NCBI RefSeq assembly: GCF_900110655.1
Contig: NZ_FOEQ01000008.1
Coordinates: forward strand, 171,902-235,901
Reading direction: 5' to 3'
DNA: 64,000 bases
Source of the DNA: Pseudomonas soli
GTDB taxonomy: Bacteria; Pseudomonadota; Gammaproteobacteria; Pseudomonadales; Pseudomonadaceae
The position numbers and the translations under genes are program-made. Under the pieces are notes generated by a model. The model did not search any database, was not told the DNA's origin, and saw nothing but the letters and a program-made list of their open reading frames with translations. How positions within the stretch are numbered: the first letter of the stretch is position 1; each line of letters starts with the position of its first letter. Shown here in pieces: positions 28,576 through 38,767 of the stretch.

Positions 28576-28866
28576 ATGTCCGACGCCCTGCGCCTGATCC
28601 TGGAAGATGAAGACGGCACCCAGCTGGAAACCTCGTGCACCCGTTTTGCGGTGGTCTGGCAAGGCAAGGAGGTGTGGATCCAGCAGGACGGTCGCGGCCA
28701 GCTGCTGATCGGCGTCGATGTCGAGGAAGACGACACCGAGTACGCCAACCTGCTGCTGCGCCCGATGGCCACCAACCTGGTCAGCCTGCAACTGGAAATG
28801 GAGCCGGCCGATGTCGCCGGTGACGACGACCACGTCCACGGCCCGGACTGCGGCCACCACCACTAA
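28576..28866 (+). CDS. Conserved small protein in aru operon, His-rich C-terminus
   Basis: 96 residues starting MSDALRLILEDEDGTQLETS. An acidic, mostly beta-strand body is followed by a tail reading DDDHVHGPDCGHHH, which looks metal-binding. It sits 14 bp after aruB and 10 bp before aruE. I recognise it as a conserved occupant of this position in Pseudomonas but know no function. It could be a metallochaperone for the zinc enzyme AruE; that is speculation from context. Confidence 0.75.
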   Translation: MSDALRLILEDEDGTQLETSCTRFAVVWQGKEVWIQQDGRGQLLIGVDVEEDDTEYANLLLRPMATNLVSLQLEMEPADVAGDDDHVHGPDCGHHH

Positions 28867-28876
28867 GGAAGCGCCT

Positions 28877-29884
28877 ATGCTCGCCCTTGGCAAACTGCTT
28901 GAGCTGACCCTGACCGATCACGAACCGGCCGAGAAGACCCAAGTGACCACCCGGGGCGTGCGTTTGCGCTGGCTGGGGGAGGGTGCGTTGGAAGTGCGCC
29001 CGCCCGAAGGTGAGGATTGCGGGCTCGACCTGCTGCTGTCGGCTGGTATCCATGGCAACGAGACAGCGCCGATCGAGTTGCTCGAAAGGCTGCTGCACGG
29101 CGTGGCCAACGGCAAGATCAAGCCACGTGCGCGGGTGTTGTTCCTGTTTGGCAACCCGGCGGCGATCCGCAAGGGTGAGCGTTTCATCGAGCAGGACATC
29201 AACCGGCTGTTCAATGGCCGGCATGAACTGTCCAGTGGCTTCGAGGCATTGCGTGCCGCAGAGCTCGAGCAGTTTGCCCGGGTATTTTTCAGCAAACCCG
29301 AGCGCACCCGCCTGCATTACGACCTGCATACCGCCATTCGTGGGTCGAAGATCGAGCAGTTCGCGCTGTATCCCTACAAGGAAGGCCGCCAGCACTCCCG
29401 CCGAGAGCTGGCGCGTCTGGCGGCGGCCGGTATGGAGGCGGTGCTGTTGCAGAGCAAGTCGTCGATCACCTTCAGCGCCTTCACCTATGAGCAGCTCGAT
29501 GCCGAGGCCTTCACCCTGGAGCTCGGCAAGGCCCGCCCGTTCGGGCAGAACGAGGAGGTCAACCTCGACAAGCTCGAAGCGCGCTTGATCCAGCTCATCG
29601 AAGATACCGAGCCGCAGATCGAGCAGTCCCTGGATGGCCTCAAGCTGTTCAGCGTCGCCCGCGAGATCATCAAGCACAGCGACAGTTTCCGCCTGCACCT
29701 GCCGGCGGACATCGAAAACTTCTCCGAGCTGAAAAAGGGCGATCTGTTGGCCGAGGACCTGGCCGAGACGCGTTGGGTGGTGGAGGAGGAGGGCGCACGG
29801 ATCATCTTCCCCAACCCCAAGGTGAAGAACGGGCTGCGCGCCGGCATCCTGATCGTCCCGGATTCGGGGCAACGCCTGGCCTGA
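28877..29884 (+). CDS. aruE: Succinylglutamate desuccinylase
   Basis: 335 residues, AstE of the M14 zinc carboxypeptidase-like group. Zinc ligands are visible as H and E in SAGIHGNETAPIELLERLL near 53-56 and H in RLHYDLHTAIRGSKIEQFA near 150. The general-base Glu is likely in FTLELGKARPFG near 215. It splits N-succinylglutamate into glutamate and succinate, the last AST step. Last gene of the cluster, followed by a hairpin. Confidence 0.94.
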   Translation: MLALGKLLELTLTDHEPAEKTQVTTRGVRLRWLGEGALEVRPPEGEDCGLDLLLSAGIHGNETAPIELLERLLHGVANGKIKPRARVLFLFGNPAAIRKGERFIEQDINRLFNGRHELSSGFEALRAAELEQFARVFFSKPERTRLHYDLHTAIRGSKIEQFALYPYKEGRQHSRRELARLAAAGMEAVLLQSKSSITFSAFTYEQLDAEAFTLELGKARPFGQNEEVNLDKLEARLIQLIEDTEPQIEQSLDGLKLFSVAREIIKHSDSFRLHLPADIENFSELKKGDLLAEDLAETRWVVEEEGARIIFPNPKVKNGLRAGILIVPDSGQRLA

Positions 29885-29891
29885 TACCCGT

Positions 29892-29914
29892 AGGCGCGGG
29901 GCAAGCCCGCGCCT
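29892..29914 (+). terminator. Hairpin after aruE
   Basis: Perfect 9-bp GC stem (29892-29900 / 29906-29914) with loop GCAAG, 7 bp after the aruE stop; downstream GATTTTGG gives a weak T-tract. The GCGGGGCAAGCCCGC core is REP-like. Confidence 0.6.
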
Positions 29915-30097
29915 GCGATTTTGGATCCCTTCGGTGATGAAATTCTTTTAATTCACCAACCTGTTAATTTTCCCTGCCCCGGGACCGTAATTGGCTTGCC
30001 AGTAGCGAAACGCTGGCGATAGCATCGCGGTCATGCCGTTTTTAATTGCTTTAGCCCTGCAAGCCGTCCAATCGACGGTTTCTATCGCATAAACACA

Positions 30098-30126
30098 CTG
30101 CACCGAGACTGCAGGACCGATATAAT
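30098..30126 (+). promoter_or_regulatory. Sigma-70 promoter of alaS
   Basis: CTGCAC (30098-30103), 17-bp spacer, perfect TATAAT (30121-30126), giving a leader of about 55 nt before the alaS ATG. The rest of the 303-bp gap (29915-30097) contains an imperfect hairpin GCCAG...CTGGC near 29998-30014 and no ORF I can support. Confidence 0.7.
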
Positions 30127-30187
30127 GCGGCCCTTTGCCGTCGTTTCGTCGATTCGACGTGTGGCCGCCGTTTCCGTGGAAGAACCT

Positions 30188-32812
<2,625 letters not shown>

Positions 32813-32895
32813 GATGAGGCGGCCGGCGGTCTAGTCGCCGGTCGTTTCATGTTGGATTGTTTTTTGGGGCCCTTTAGGGCTGAGGCACCTTTGAA

Positions 32896-34131
32896 ATGGC
32901 GTTGATCGTACAGAAATTTGGCGGTACCTCTGTCGGTTCCATCGAGCGGATCGAGCAGGTTGCCGACAAGGTCAAGAAATTCCGCGAGCAAGGCACCGAC
33001 CTGGTGGTCGTGCTGTCGGCGATGAGCGGGGAAACCAATCGCCTGATCGACCTGGCGAAGCAGATCACCGACAAGCCCGAACCCCGCGAGCTGGACGTGA
33101 TCGTCTCGACCGGCGAGCAGGTCACCATCGCCCTGTTGTCCATGGCCCTGATGAAGCGTGGCGTGCCGGCGGTGTCCTACACCGGCAACCAGGTGCGCAT
33201 CCTCACCGACAGCGCGCACAACAAGGCGCGCATCCTGCAGATCGACGACCAGAAGATCCGCGCCGACCTCAAGGCCGGCCGTGTCGTGGTGGTTGCCGGT
33301 TTCCAGGGTGTCGACGAGCACGGCAACATCACCACCCTCGGTCGTGGCGGCTCCGACACCACCGGCGTGGCCCTGGCGGCGGCGCTGAAAGCCGACGAGT
33401 GCCAGATCTACACCGATGTCGATGGCGTCTACACCACCGACCCGCGTGTCGTGCCCCAGGCCCAGCGCCTGGAGAAGATCACCTTCGAAGAGATGCTGGA
33501 AATGGCCAGCCTCGGTTCCAAGGTGCTGCAGATCCGCTCGGTGGAGTTCGCCGGCAAGTACAACGTCCCGCTGCGCGTGCTGCACAGCTTCAAGGAGGGT
33601 CCGGGTACCCTCATTACCATCGATGAAGAGGAATCCATGGAACAGCCGATCATTTCCGGTATCGCCTTCAACCGTGATGAGGCCAAGCTGACCATTCGTG
33701 GCGTCCCGGACACCCCAGGCGTTGCCTTCAAGATCCTCGGCCCGATCAGCGCCGCGAACATCGAAGTCGACATGATCGTGCAGAACGTCTCGCACGATAA
33801 CACCACCGACTTCACCTTCACCGTGCACCGCAACGAGTACGAGAAGGCGCTGAGCGTGCTGGAGAACACCGCCCGCGAGATCGGCGCGCGTGAAGTGATC
33901 GGCGACACCAAGATTGCCAAGGTATCGATCGTCGGCGTCGGCATGCGTTCCCACGCAGGGGTTGCCAGTCGCATGTTCGAGGCCCTGGCCAAGGAGAGCA
34001 TCAACATCCAGATGATCTCCACCTCCGAGATCAAGGTCTCGGTGGTGATCGAAGAGAAGTACCTGGAGCTGGCCGTACGCGCGCTGCACACCGCGTTCGA
34101 GCTCGATGCTCCTGCCCGACAGGGTGAGTGA
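32896..34131 (+). CDS. lysC: Aspartate kinase (alpha subunit)
   Basis: 411 residues, monofunctional aspartokinase. The kinase domain starts LIVQKFGGTSVGSIERIEQV and includes GRGGSDTTGVALAAAL near 155. Two C-terminal ACT domains (about 265-405) bind Lys/Thr for feedback inhibition. It phosphorylates aspartate, opening Lys, Thr, Met and diaminopimelate synthesis. An internal in-frame start for a separate beta subunit is visible (33637). Confidence 0.96.
   Translation: MALIVQKFGGTSVGSIERIEQVADKVKKFREQGTDLVVVLSAMSGETNRLIDLAKQITDKPEPRELDVIVSTGEQVTIALLSMALMKRGVPAVSYTGNQVRILTDSAHNKARILQIDDQKIRADLKAGRVVVVAGFQGVDEHGNITTLGRGGSDTTGVALAAALKADECQIYTDVDGVYTTDPRVVPQAQRLEKITFEEMLEMASLGSKVLQIRSVEFAGKYNVPLRVLHSFKEGPGTLITIDEEESMEQPIISGIAFNRDEAKLTIRGVPDTPGVAFKILGPISAANIEVDMIVQNVSHDNTTDFTFTVHRNEYEKALSVLENTAREIGAREVIGDTKIAKVSIVGVGMRSHAGVASRMFEALAKESINIQMISTSEIKVSVVIEEKYLELAVRALHTAFELDAPARQGE
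33637..34131 (+). CDS. lysC: Possible aspartokinase beta subunit from internal start
   Basis: Inside lysC, ATG at codon 248 is preceded by AAGAGGAATCC, a good ribosome binding site. It begins MEQPIISGIAFNRDEAK just before the ACT domains and would give 164 residues. In-frame beta subunits are established for aspartokinases of Bacillus and Corynebacterium; extension to this gene is inferred. Confidence 0.5.
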   Translation: MEQPIISGIAFNRDEAKLTIRGVPDTPGVAFKILGPISAANIEVDMIVQNVSHDNTTDFTFTVHRNEYEKALSVLENTAREIGAREVIGDTKIAKVSIVGVGMRSHAGVASRMFEALAKESINIQMISTSEIKVSVVIEEKYLELAVRALHTAFELDAPARQGE

Positions 34132-34299
34132 CACGCTGCCTGGAGGGGCGCGGCTTGCCGCGCCCTTCGCGTTTCTGGTCGCAGCGGCTGTCCCTGTCCA
34201 GGCAGCCGTGGCGGTCGATCCGGGCCAGTGCCGTCGTCCCCGGCCAGGCCCAGCTTTTCAAAGACTGTTGTCCCTGAAGATTCATGTGAGGAGAAAACT
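34132..34299 (+). other. lysC-csrA intergenic region
   Basis: A GC-rich hairpin (GGGCGCG...CGCGCCC, about 34146-34164) follows lysC and can serve as a terminator. The rest must contain the csrA promoter; TGAGGAG lies 6 nt before the csrA ATG. Confidence 0.5.
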
Positions 34300-34488
34300 A
34301 TGCTGATTCTGACTCGTCGGTGCGCCGAGAGCCTGATCATTGGTGACGGTGAGATCACCGTGACGGTCCTGGGTGTCAAAGGCAACCAGGTGCGTATCGG
34401 CGTGAGCGCGCCGAAAGAAGTGGCCGTTCACCGCGAGGAAATCTACCTGCGGATCAAGAAAGAGAAGGACGAGGAGCCAAGCCTTTAA
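34300..34488 (+). CDS. csrA: Carbon storage regulator CsrA/RsmA
   Basis: 62 residues beginning MLILTRRCAESLIIGD, with the RNA-contacting residues L4 and R44 region (VHREEIYLRI) of the family. A dimeric RNA-binding protein that blocks translation at GGA-bearing leaders and is titrated by Rsm sRNAs, coordinating motility, biofilm and secondary metabolism. Its own ribosome binding site TGAGGAG contains the GGA core, so autoregulation is possible. Confidence 0.97.
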   Translation: MLILTRRCAESLIIGDGEITVTVLGVKGNQVRIGVSAPKEVAVHREEIYLRIKKEKDEEPSL

Positions 34489-34517
34489 TTCTTTTGAAGT
34501 TTTTTTCAAAAAAAGGG

Positions 34518-34546
34518 TTGCAAACGAGGAAGGGTGTGTTTAATAT
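34518..34546 (+). promoter_or_regulatory. Sigma-70 promoter of the tRNA cluster
   Basis: TTGCAA (34518-34523), 17-bp spacer, TAATAT (34541-34546) followed by a GC-rich discriminator (TCGCCTCG), typical of stringently controlled stable RNA promoters. The tRNA-Ser starts 14 bp after the -10. Confidence 0.75.
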
Positions 34547-34560
34547 TCGCCTCGTGTTGC

Positions 34561-34651
34561 GGTGAGGTGGCCGAGTGGCCGAAGGCGCTCCCCTGCTAAG
34601 GGAGTATACCTCATAAGGGTATCGGGGGTTCGAATCCCCCCTTCACCGCCA
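34561..34651 (+). tRNA. tRNA-Ser (GCT)
   Basis: 91 nt with encoded CCA. Acceptor arms GGTGAGG / CTTCACC, anticodon loop CTGCTAA giving GCT, long class II variable arm (34601-34625 region) and T-loop TTCGAAT. Confidence 0.95.
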
Positions 34652-34699
34652 TTATTTGCCTGAAGCGCTTCAAGCGATTCGAATGGCACAGCAAGACAC

Positions 34700-34776
34700 G
34701 GACTCATAGCTCAGCTGGATAGAGTACTCGGCTACGAACCGAGCGGTCGGAGGTTCGAATCCTCCTGAGTCCGCCA
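34700..34776 (+). tRNA. tRNA-Arg (ACG), copy 1
   Basis: 77 nt with encoded CCA; acceptor GGACTCA / TGAGTCC, anticodon loop CTACGAA giving ACG (A34 presumably edited to inosine). T-stem GGAGG / CCTCC. Confidence 0.96.
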
Positions 34777-34846
34777 CTTTTGAAGTGGCTTTGCTTGCGA
34801 GGCTGCTTCAATCAACCAGTGGTAATCTGGTCTAAAACTACCCCAC

Positions 34847-34923
34847 GGACTCATAGCTCAGCTGGATAGAGTACTCGGCTACGAACCGAGCGGTCGGAGG
34901 TTCGAATCCTCCTGAGTCCGCCA
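34847..34923 (+). tRNA. tRNA-Arg (ACG), copy 2
   Basis: Identical in sequence to copy 1, including the downstream spacer. Confidence 0.96.
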
Positions 34924-34993
34924 CTTTTGAAGTGGCTTTGCTTGCGAGGCTGCTTCAATCAACCAGTGGTAATCTGGTCTAAAACTACCCCAC

Positions 34994-35070
34994 GGACTCA
35001 TAGCTCAGCTGGATAGAGTACTCGGCTACGAACCGAGCGGTCGGAGGTTCGAATCCTCCTGAGTCCGCCA
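34994..35070 (+). tRNA. tRNA-Arg (ACG), copy 3
   Basis: Identical to copies 1 and 2. Confidence 0.96.
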
Positions 35071-35140
35071 CTTTTGAAGTGGCTTTGCTTGCGAGGCTGC
35101 TTCAATCAACCAGTGGTAATCTGGTCTAAAACTACCCCAC

Positions 35141-35217
35141 GGACTCATAGCTCAGCTGGATAGAGTACTCGGCTACGAACCGAGCGGTCGCAGGTTCGAA
35201 TCCTGCTGAGTCCGCCA
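35141..35217 (+). tRNA. tRNA-Arg (ACG), copy 4
   Basis: As copy 1 except for a compensatory pair change in the T-stem: GCAGG / CCTGC instead of GGAGG / CCTCC. Confidence 0.96.
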
Positions 35218-35289
35218 CTTTTTGAAGTGGCTCTGCTTGCAAAGACGCTTCAACAAGCCAGTGGTAATCTGGCCTAAAACTACCACCAC

Positions 35290-35366
35290 GGACTCATAGC
35301 TCAGCTGGATAGAGTACTCGGCTACGAACCGAGCGGTCGCAGGTTCGAATCCTGCTGAGTCCGCCA
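35290..35366 (+). tRNA. tRNA-Arg (ACG), copy 5
   Basis: Identical to copy 4 (GCAGG / CCTGC T-stem). Last gene of the array, followed by a terminator. Confidence 0.96.
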
Positions 35367-35375
35367 TACATCAAG

Positions 35376-35403
35376 AAGCCCGCTCATTTGAGCGGGCTTT
35401 TTG
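35376..35403 (+). terminator. Terminator of tRNA cluster
   Basis: Perfect 10-bp stem (35376-35385 / 35390-35399) with a 4-nt loop and a T-tract, 10 bp after the last tRNA. Confidence 0.9.
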
Positions 35404-35666
35404 TTTTCCGTATGCGCTGAATTGTCGCAGATGTCCATCTAAGCTACTGCTGTAGGCGAACCTTGCAAGGATCTGCTGCTGTAGATCGAGTCGATACAAA
35501 ACGAATGTGCTTTTAACGCCAGAGCAACCGTCGCACTGATGGCTTCGAGCGTTGTCATAGCTTTAGCGCGCAAACGATTGTTCTAGCCAAAAATTTAAGC
35601 GATCCGACAGCTTGCACAGTGTATGATTGCGCCCGTCAGCCCCGCCGGGGCTTGTGGAATACCACC
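35404..35666. other. mgtE upstream region
   Basis: About 260 bp with no supportable gene; contains a hairpin GCCCCGCCGGGGC (35639-35651) close to the short leader ORF. Probably holds the mgtE promoter and 5' leader. I did not recognise a known Mg2+ riboswitch fold by eye. Confidence 0.4.
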
Positions 35667-35726
35667 ATGGACTTACCCAGTAGTTACTCGCTAACACGCT
35701 TCATACAGACAGATCTGACCGATTGA
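35667..35726 (+). CDS. Possible 19-residue leader peptide upstream of mgtE
   Basis: ATG(35667)-TGA(35726) encodes MDLPSSYSLTRFIQTDLTD, 40 bp before mgtE. A GTGGA lies about 9 nt upstream, and a GC hairpin immediately precedes it. Short leader ORFs regulate some Mg2+ transporter genes in enterobacteria; the parallel is inference only. Confidence 0.3.
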   Translation: MDLPSSYSLTRFIQTDLTD

Positions 35727-35766
35727 TTCTCCCGGCGTGCTCCGCTGCTGGGAGTGGAGTTCGCCT

Positions 35767-37209
35767 ATGACCGAAATCGAAGTAAAGAAAACCCAAGACA
35801 GCCTGCAGGATCGCCTGGCCCAGGTGATCGAACTGTTGCAGCGCCAGCGGGTGGTCGAGGACCTGACGCACCGTCAGGAAGGTCATCACCATGACCTGGT
35901 GGAAAACCTGGTCCACCGCCAGAACCTGGTCGAGCTGCAGCGCAAGCTCGACGACCTGCACCCCGCCGACATCGCCTACATCCTCGAAGCCCTGCCCCTG
36001 GACGATCGCCTGACGGTCTGGCAGTTGGTGCGCTCCGACCGTGACGGCGACATCCTGCTTGAAGTCTCCGATGCCGTGCGCCAGACCCTGATCGCCGACA
36101 TGGACGATCACGAGTTGCTGGCGGCCGCCAAGGAGATGGACGCCGACGAACTCGCCGACCTGGCTCCGGAATTGCCTCGCGATGTCGTTCATGAGCTCAT
36201 GGAGAGCCTCGATGCCCAGCAGCGCGAGCGTGTGCGCTCGGCTCTGAGCTACGACGAGGAGCAGGTCGGTGCGTTGATGGACTTCGAGATGGTCACCATC
36301 CGCGAAGATGTCAGTCTCGAAGTGGTATTGCGCTACCTGCGCCGGCTCAAAGAGCTGCCAGGGCACACCGACAAGCTGTTCGTGGTCGATTACGACGGTA
36401 TTCTCAAGGGCGTGCTGCCCATCAAGCGCTTGTTGGTCAACGACCCGGACAAGAAAGTCGCGGAGGTCATGGCCAATGACCCGGTGACCTTTCACCCCGA
36501 GGAAGATGCCTACGACGCGGCTCAGGCCTTCGAGCGATACGACTTGGTCTCCGCTCCGGTGGTGGACAAGAAAGAGCGCTTGATCGGCCGCCTGACCATC
36601 GATGAAATGGTCGATCTGATCCGTGAGGAAAGTGAGAGCGAAGTGCTCAACATGGCCGGTCTGCGCGAGGAGGAAGACATCTTTGCCTCGGTCTGGCGCT
36701 CGCTGCGCAACCGTTGGGCCTGGCTGGCCATTAACCTGATCACCGCGTTTGTGGCGTCGCGGGTGATCGGCCTGTTCGAAGGCTCCATCGAGAAGCTGGT
36801 GGCCCTGGCGGCATTGATGCCGATCGTTGCCGGTATCGGCGGTAACTCCGGCAACCAGACCATCACCATGATCGTTCGCGCCATGGCACTGGACCAGGTG
36901 TCACCGGGCAACACCAGCCGTCTGATGCGCAAGGAGCTGGCGGTATCGTTGATCAATGGCCTGGTCTGGGGTGGTGTGATCGGGGTGGTGGCGTTCTGGC
37001 TGTACGGCAGTTGGTCGTTGGGGTTGGTCATGACCGCCGCGATGACCTTGAACCTGCTGCTGGCAGCGCTGATGGGTGTACTGATCCCGATGACGCTGAC
37101 GCGCCTGGGCCGAGATCCGGCAATGGGGTCGAGCGTGATGATCACTGCCGTCACCGACAGCGGTGGATTCTTTATCTTCCTCGGCCTGGCAACGCTGTTC
37201 CTGATGTAG
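35767..37209 (+). CDS. mgtE: Magnesium transporter MgtE
   Basis: 480 residues. The N-terminal superhelical MgtE_N domain (about 20-145) is followed by two CBS domains (about 150-275) and a five-helix TM channel domain (about 305-480) with IVAGIGGNSGNQTITMIVRAM near 365 and the pore-end region VTDSGGFFIFLG. Mg2+ binding by the N/CBS part closes the channel when cytosolic Mg2+ is high. ATG 35767 gives the family start. Confidence 0.95.
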   Translation: MTEIEVKKTQDSLQDRLAQVIELLQRQRVVEDLTHRQEGHHHDLVENLVHRQNLVELQRKLDDLHPADIAYILEALPLDDRLTVWQLVRSDRDGDILLEVSDAVRQTLIADMDDHELLAAAKEMDADELADLAPELPRDVVHELMESLDAQQRERVRSALSYDEEQVGALMDFEMVTIREDVSLEVVLRYLRRLKELPGHTDKLFVVDYDGILKGVLPIKRLLVNDPDKKVAEVMANDPVTFHPEEDAYDAAQAFERYDLVSAPVVDKKERLIGRLTIDEMVDLIREESESEVLNMAGLREEEDIFASVWRSLRNRWAWLAINLITAFVASRVIGLFEGSIEKLVALAALMPIVAGIGGNSGNQTITMIVRAMALDQVSPGNTSRLMRKELAVSLINGLVWGGVIGVVAFWLYGSWSLGLVMTAAMTLNLLLAALMGVLIPMTLTRLGRDPAMGSSVMITAVTDSGGFFIFLGLATLFLM

Positions 37210-37232
37210 GTCGAGGGAGCGCCAGAAACAAG

Positions 37233-37257
37233 AAAGCCAGCTTACGCTGGCTTTTTT
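37233..37257. terminator. Bidirectional terminator mgtE / amrZ
   Basis: AAAGCCAGC - TTAC - GCTGGCTTTTTT, perfect stem with A-rich left and T-rich right flank, between convergent genes. Confidence 0.92.
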
Positions 37258-37274
37258 GTGTGCGCTTGGTTGGA

Positions 37275-37601
37275 TCAGGACGCGTCGGCGGCCATTTCCA
37301 CATCGTGAGCGATGAGGGCGACCAGCGCATTCTGCTGGCGGTGGGACAACTGGCGGAAGCGTTGCAGCAGTTCGCGTTCGTGAAGGCTGAGCTCTGGGCT
37401 GTCCAGGCGCATGCTCAGCTCGTCACCCAGAGCACCTTCCTGGATGAGACTCTGCTCCAGGCGGGCGATGATCTCGGAGTTCATGCTGCGGTGATGGTTG
37501 CGCGCTACCTCGGCAATGCGCTCACGCATCCCGTCTGGCAGGCGGACGACAAACTTGTCAGCGGTGCGGCTGGAGTAGATAGCCTGTTTCATTGGGCGCA
37601 T
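37275..37601 (-). CDS. amrZ: Ribbon-helix-helix regulator AmrZ (AlgZ)
   Basis: 108 residues, the same length as P. aeruginosa AmrZ. The DNA-binding beta strand is in SRTADKFVVRLPDGMRE, the helices in RSMNSEIIARLEQSL, and the C-terminal tetramerisation part reads LDSPELSLHERELLQRFRQL. AmrZ controls alginate, flagella, type IV pili and c-di-GMP genes in pseudomonads and represses itself. Start MRPMKQA at 37601 matches the family; no strong ribosome binding site is visible. It is convergent with mgtE. Confidence 0.92.
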   Translation of the reverse strand: MRPMKQAIYSSRTADKFVVRLPDGMRERIAEVARNHHRSMNSEIIARLEQSLIQEGALGDELSMRLDSPELSLHERELLQRFRQLSHRQQNALVALIAHDVEMAADAS

Positions 37602-37946
37602 ATAAATTGACCGGTTGTTCTGGTTCAGGGGAGCGGTTCTCAAATTGGCCGCACGGTGGAAGTACGACCGCGGCGACGACAAAATGTTCAACCGTGATGT
37701 GATTTTGGTTCTTCATCTTGCCTCATGGTCGCCGTTTCCTTGGCGTCAATTCTGTGACAAATAGTGATCTCGATAAAGGCTTTTTGCCAGTACCAATTAT
37801 CAGAAATGAGCACTGGTTTGAAAAGTTTCACATTCATCGAATTGCACAGGTGTCAGACAAATGCCGTCAAAATCTGGTAAAAGACAGCAAAGGGTCAGGG
37901 AAAATCACTAAATGCGCTGGTTTTCCATACATTGAGCATAGTGGCT
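37602..37946. promoter_or_regulatory. amrZ/phnN divergent region, AT-rich
   Basis: 345 bp, visibly more AT-rich than the rest (for example 37735-37925). It must contain the amrZ promoter and the upstream of phnN. A 79-codon + strand frame (37718-37957) runs through it but has no ribosome binding site and no recognisable protein sequence. The length and composition suit a multi-input control region. Confidence 0.45.
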
Positions 37947-38570
37947 ATGCAATATGACGCAAGCGGTGGGGCGGCCTCAAGGGGTCGCTTGATATACCTC
38001 ATGGGACCGTCTGGGGCGGGAAAAGATTCCCTACTCGAGGCGGTCCGTGAGCGATTGCTCGCCCAAGGGATTGAAACCGCCCGGAGGGTCATCACGCGCT
38101 CTGCCGAAGCAAAGGGTGAAGCCGCGCATGGCGTGAGCGCAGAACGTTTCGAGGCGATGCGCGAAGCGGGGGCCTTTGCGTTGGACTGGCAGGCCAATGG
38201 CCTGCGCTATGGCATCCCAGCACAGCTGGATCTCTGGCTCGCTGCAGGGCGCTCGGTACTGGTCAACGGTTCCCGGGCGTACCTGCCGATTGCCCGGCAG
38301 CGCTATCCCGACCTCGTGGCCGTGGGGCTGGTCGTTTCACCGCTGGTACTGCGCCAGCGCTTGCTAGCCCGGGGGCGGGAGAGCACCGAGCAGATCGAGC
38401 AGCGCCTGGCCCGAAACTTCAGGCTGCAGGCCTACGATTCCGGCGTGCATGTCGTGGACAATTCCGGGTCGTTGGCCGGTGCGGTGGAGGCGTTGATTGC
38501 ACTGTTGCGTAGCGAAGGCGTGATCGCTGACACGGAGGGTAAAAGGCCGACGTGCATAATGCCCGATTGA
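37947..38570 (+). CDS. phnN: Ribose 1,5-bisphosphate phosphokinase PhnN
   Basis: 207 residues from ATG 37947 (E. coli PhnN is 185). P-loop LIYLMGPSGAGKDSLLEAV near 15, ITRSAEAKGEAAH near 50, LDWQANGLRYGIP near 80, VLVNGSRAYLP near 105 and VSPLVLRQRLLARGRES near 130 all follow PhnN. It phosphorylates ribose 1,5-bisphosphate to PRPP, normally in the C-P lyase pathway. No other phn gene is near. The start is uncertain: GTG 37941 and TTG 37932 are in frame and no site has a strong ribosome binding site. Confidence 0.88.
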   Translation: MQYDASGGAASRGRLIYLMGPSGAGKDSLLEAVRERLLAQGIETARRVITRSAEAKGEAAHGVSAERFEAMREAGAFALDWQANGLRYGIPAQLDLWLAAGRSVLVNGSRAYLPIARQRYPDLVAVGLVVSPLVLRQRLLARGRESTEQIEQRLARNFRLQAYDSGVHVVDNSGSLAGAVEALIALLRSEGVIADTEGKRPTCIMPD

Positions 38571-38644
38571 TACATGACAAATGCGCACATGCTGGTTAAC
38601 ATGCTCGCCGTCCCCGCCGTACAGCGTCCGCTGTTGGCTCCAGT

Positions 38645-38721
38645 GTCTCAGTAGCTCAATTGGATAGAGCATCCCCCTCCTAAGGGGAAGGTTGCAGGTT
38701 CAAATCCTGCCTGGGACGCCA
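38645..38721 (+). tRNA. tRNA-Arg (CCT)
   Basis: 77 nt with CCA; acceptor GTCTCAG / CTGGGAC (one G-T pair), anticodon stem TCCCC / GGGGA with loop CTCCTAA giving CCT, T-loop TTCAAAT. Confidence 0.94.
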
Positions 38722-38767
38722 TTTCCCCTTGTGCTTTTCCATAGCCCAGTGTGCCCGCGTACCTGCC

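Larger units (their letters stand above)
34700..35366 (+). repeat. Tandem array of five tRNA-Arg units, period 147-149 bp
   Basis: Starts at 34700, 34847, 34994, 35141 and 35290. Not only the tRNAs but also the about 70-bp spacers (ACTTTTGAAGTGG...ACTACC) are near-identical for units 1-3; the spacer after unit 4 has diverged. Each spacer begins with a small hairpin CCACTT/AAGTGG that includes the CCA end. Confidence 0.95.

Noticed and set aside
34700..35366. CRISPR-like or satellite repeat array
   Set aside because: The repeat units are complete tRNA-Arg genes with spacers, not short palindromic repeats.
34561..35400. Genomic island attachment site at the tRNA cluster
   Set aside because: tRNA genes are common integration sites, but no integrase, no partial tRNA 3' duplicate and normal neighbours are seen here.
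37718..37957. 79-codon + strand ORF upstream of phnN
   Set aside because: No ribosome binding site and no recognisable sequence; it overlaps the phnN start. Low GC alone makes long frames less likely, but the evidence is still too weak to call it.
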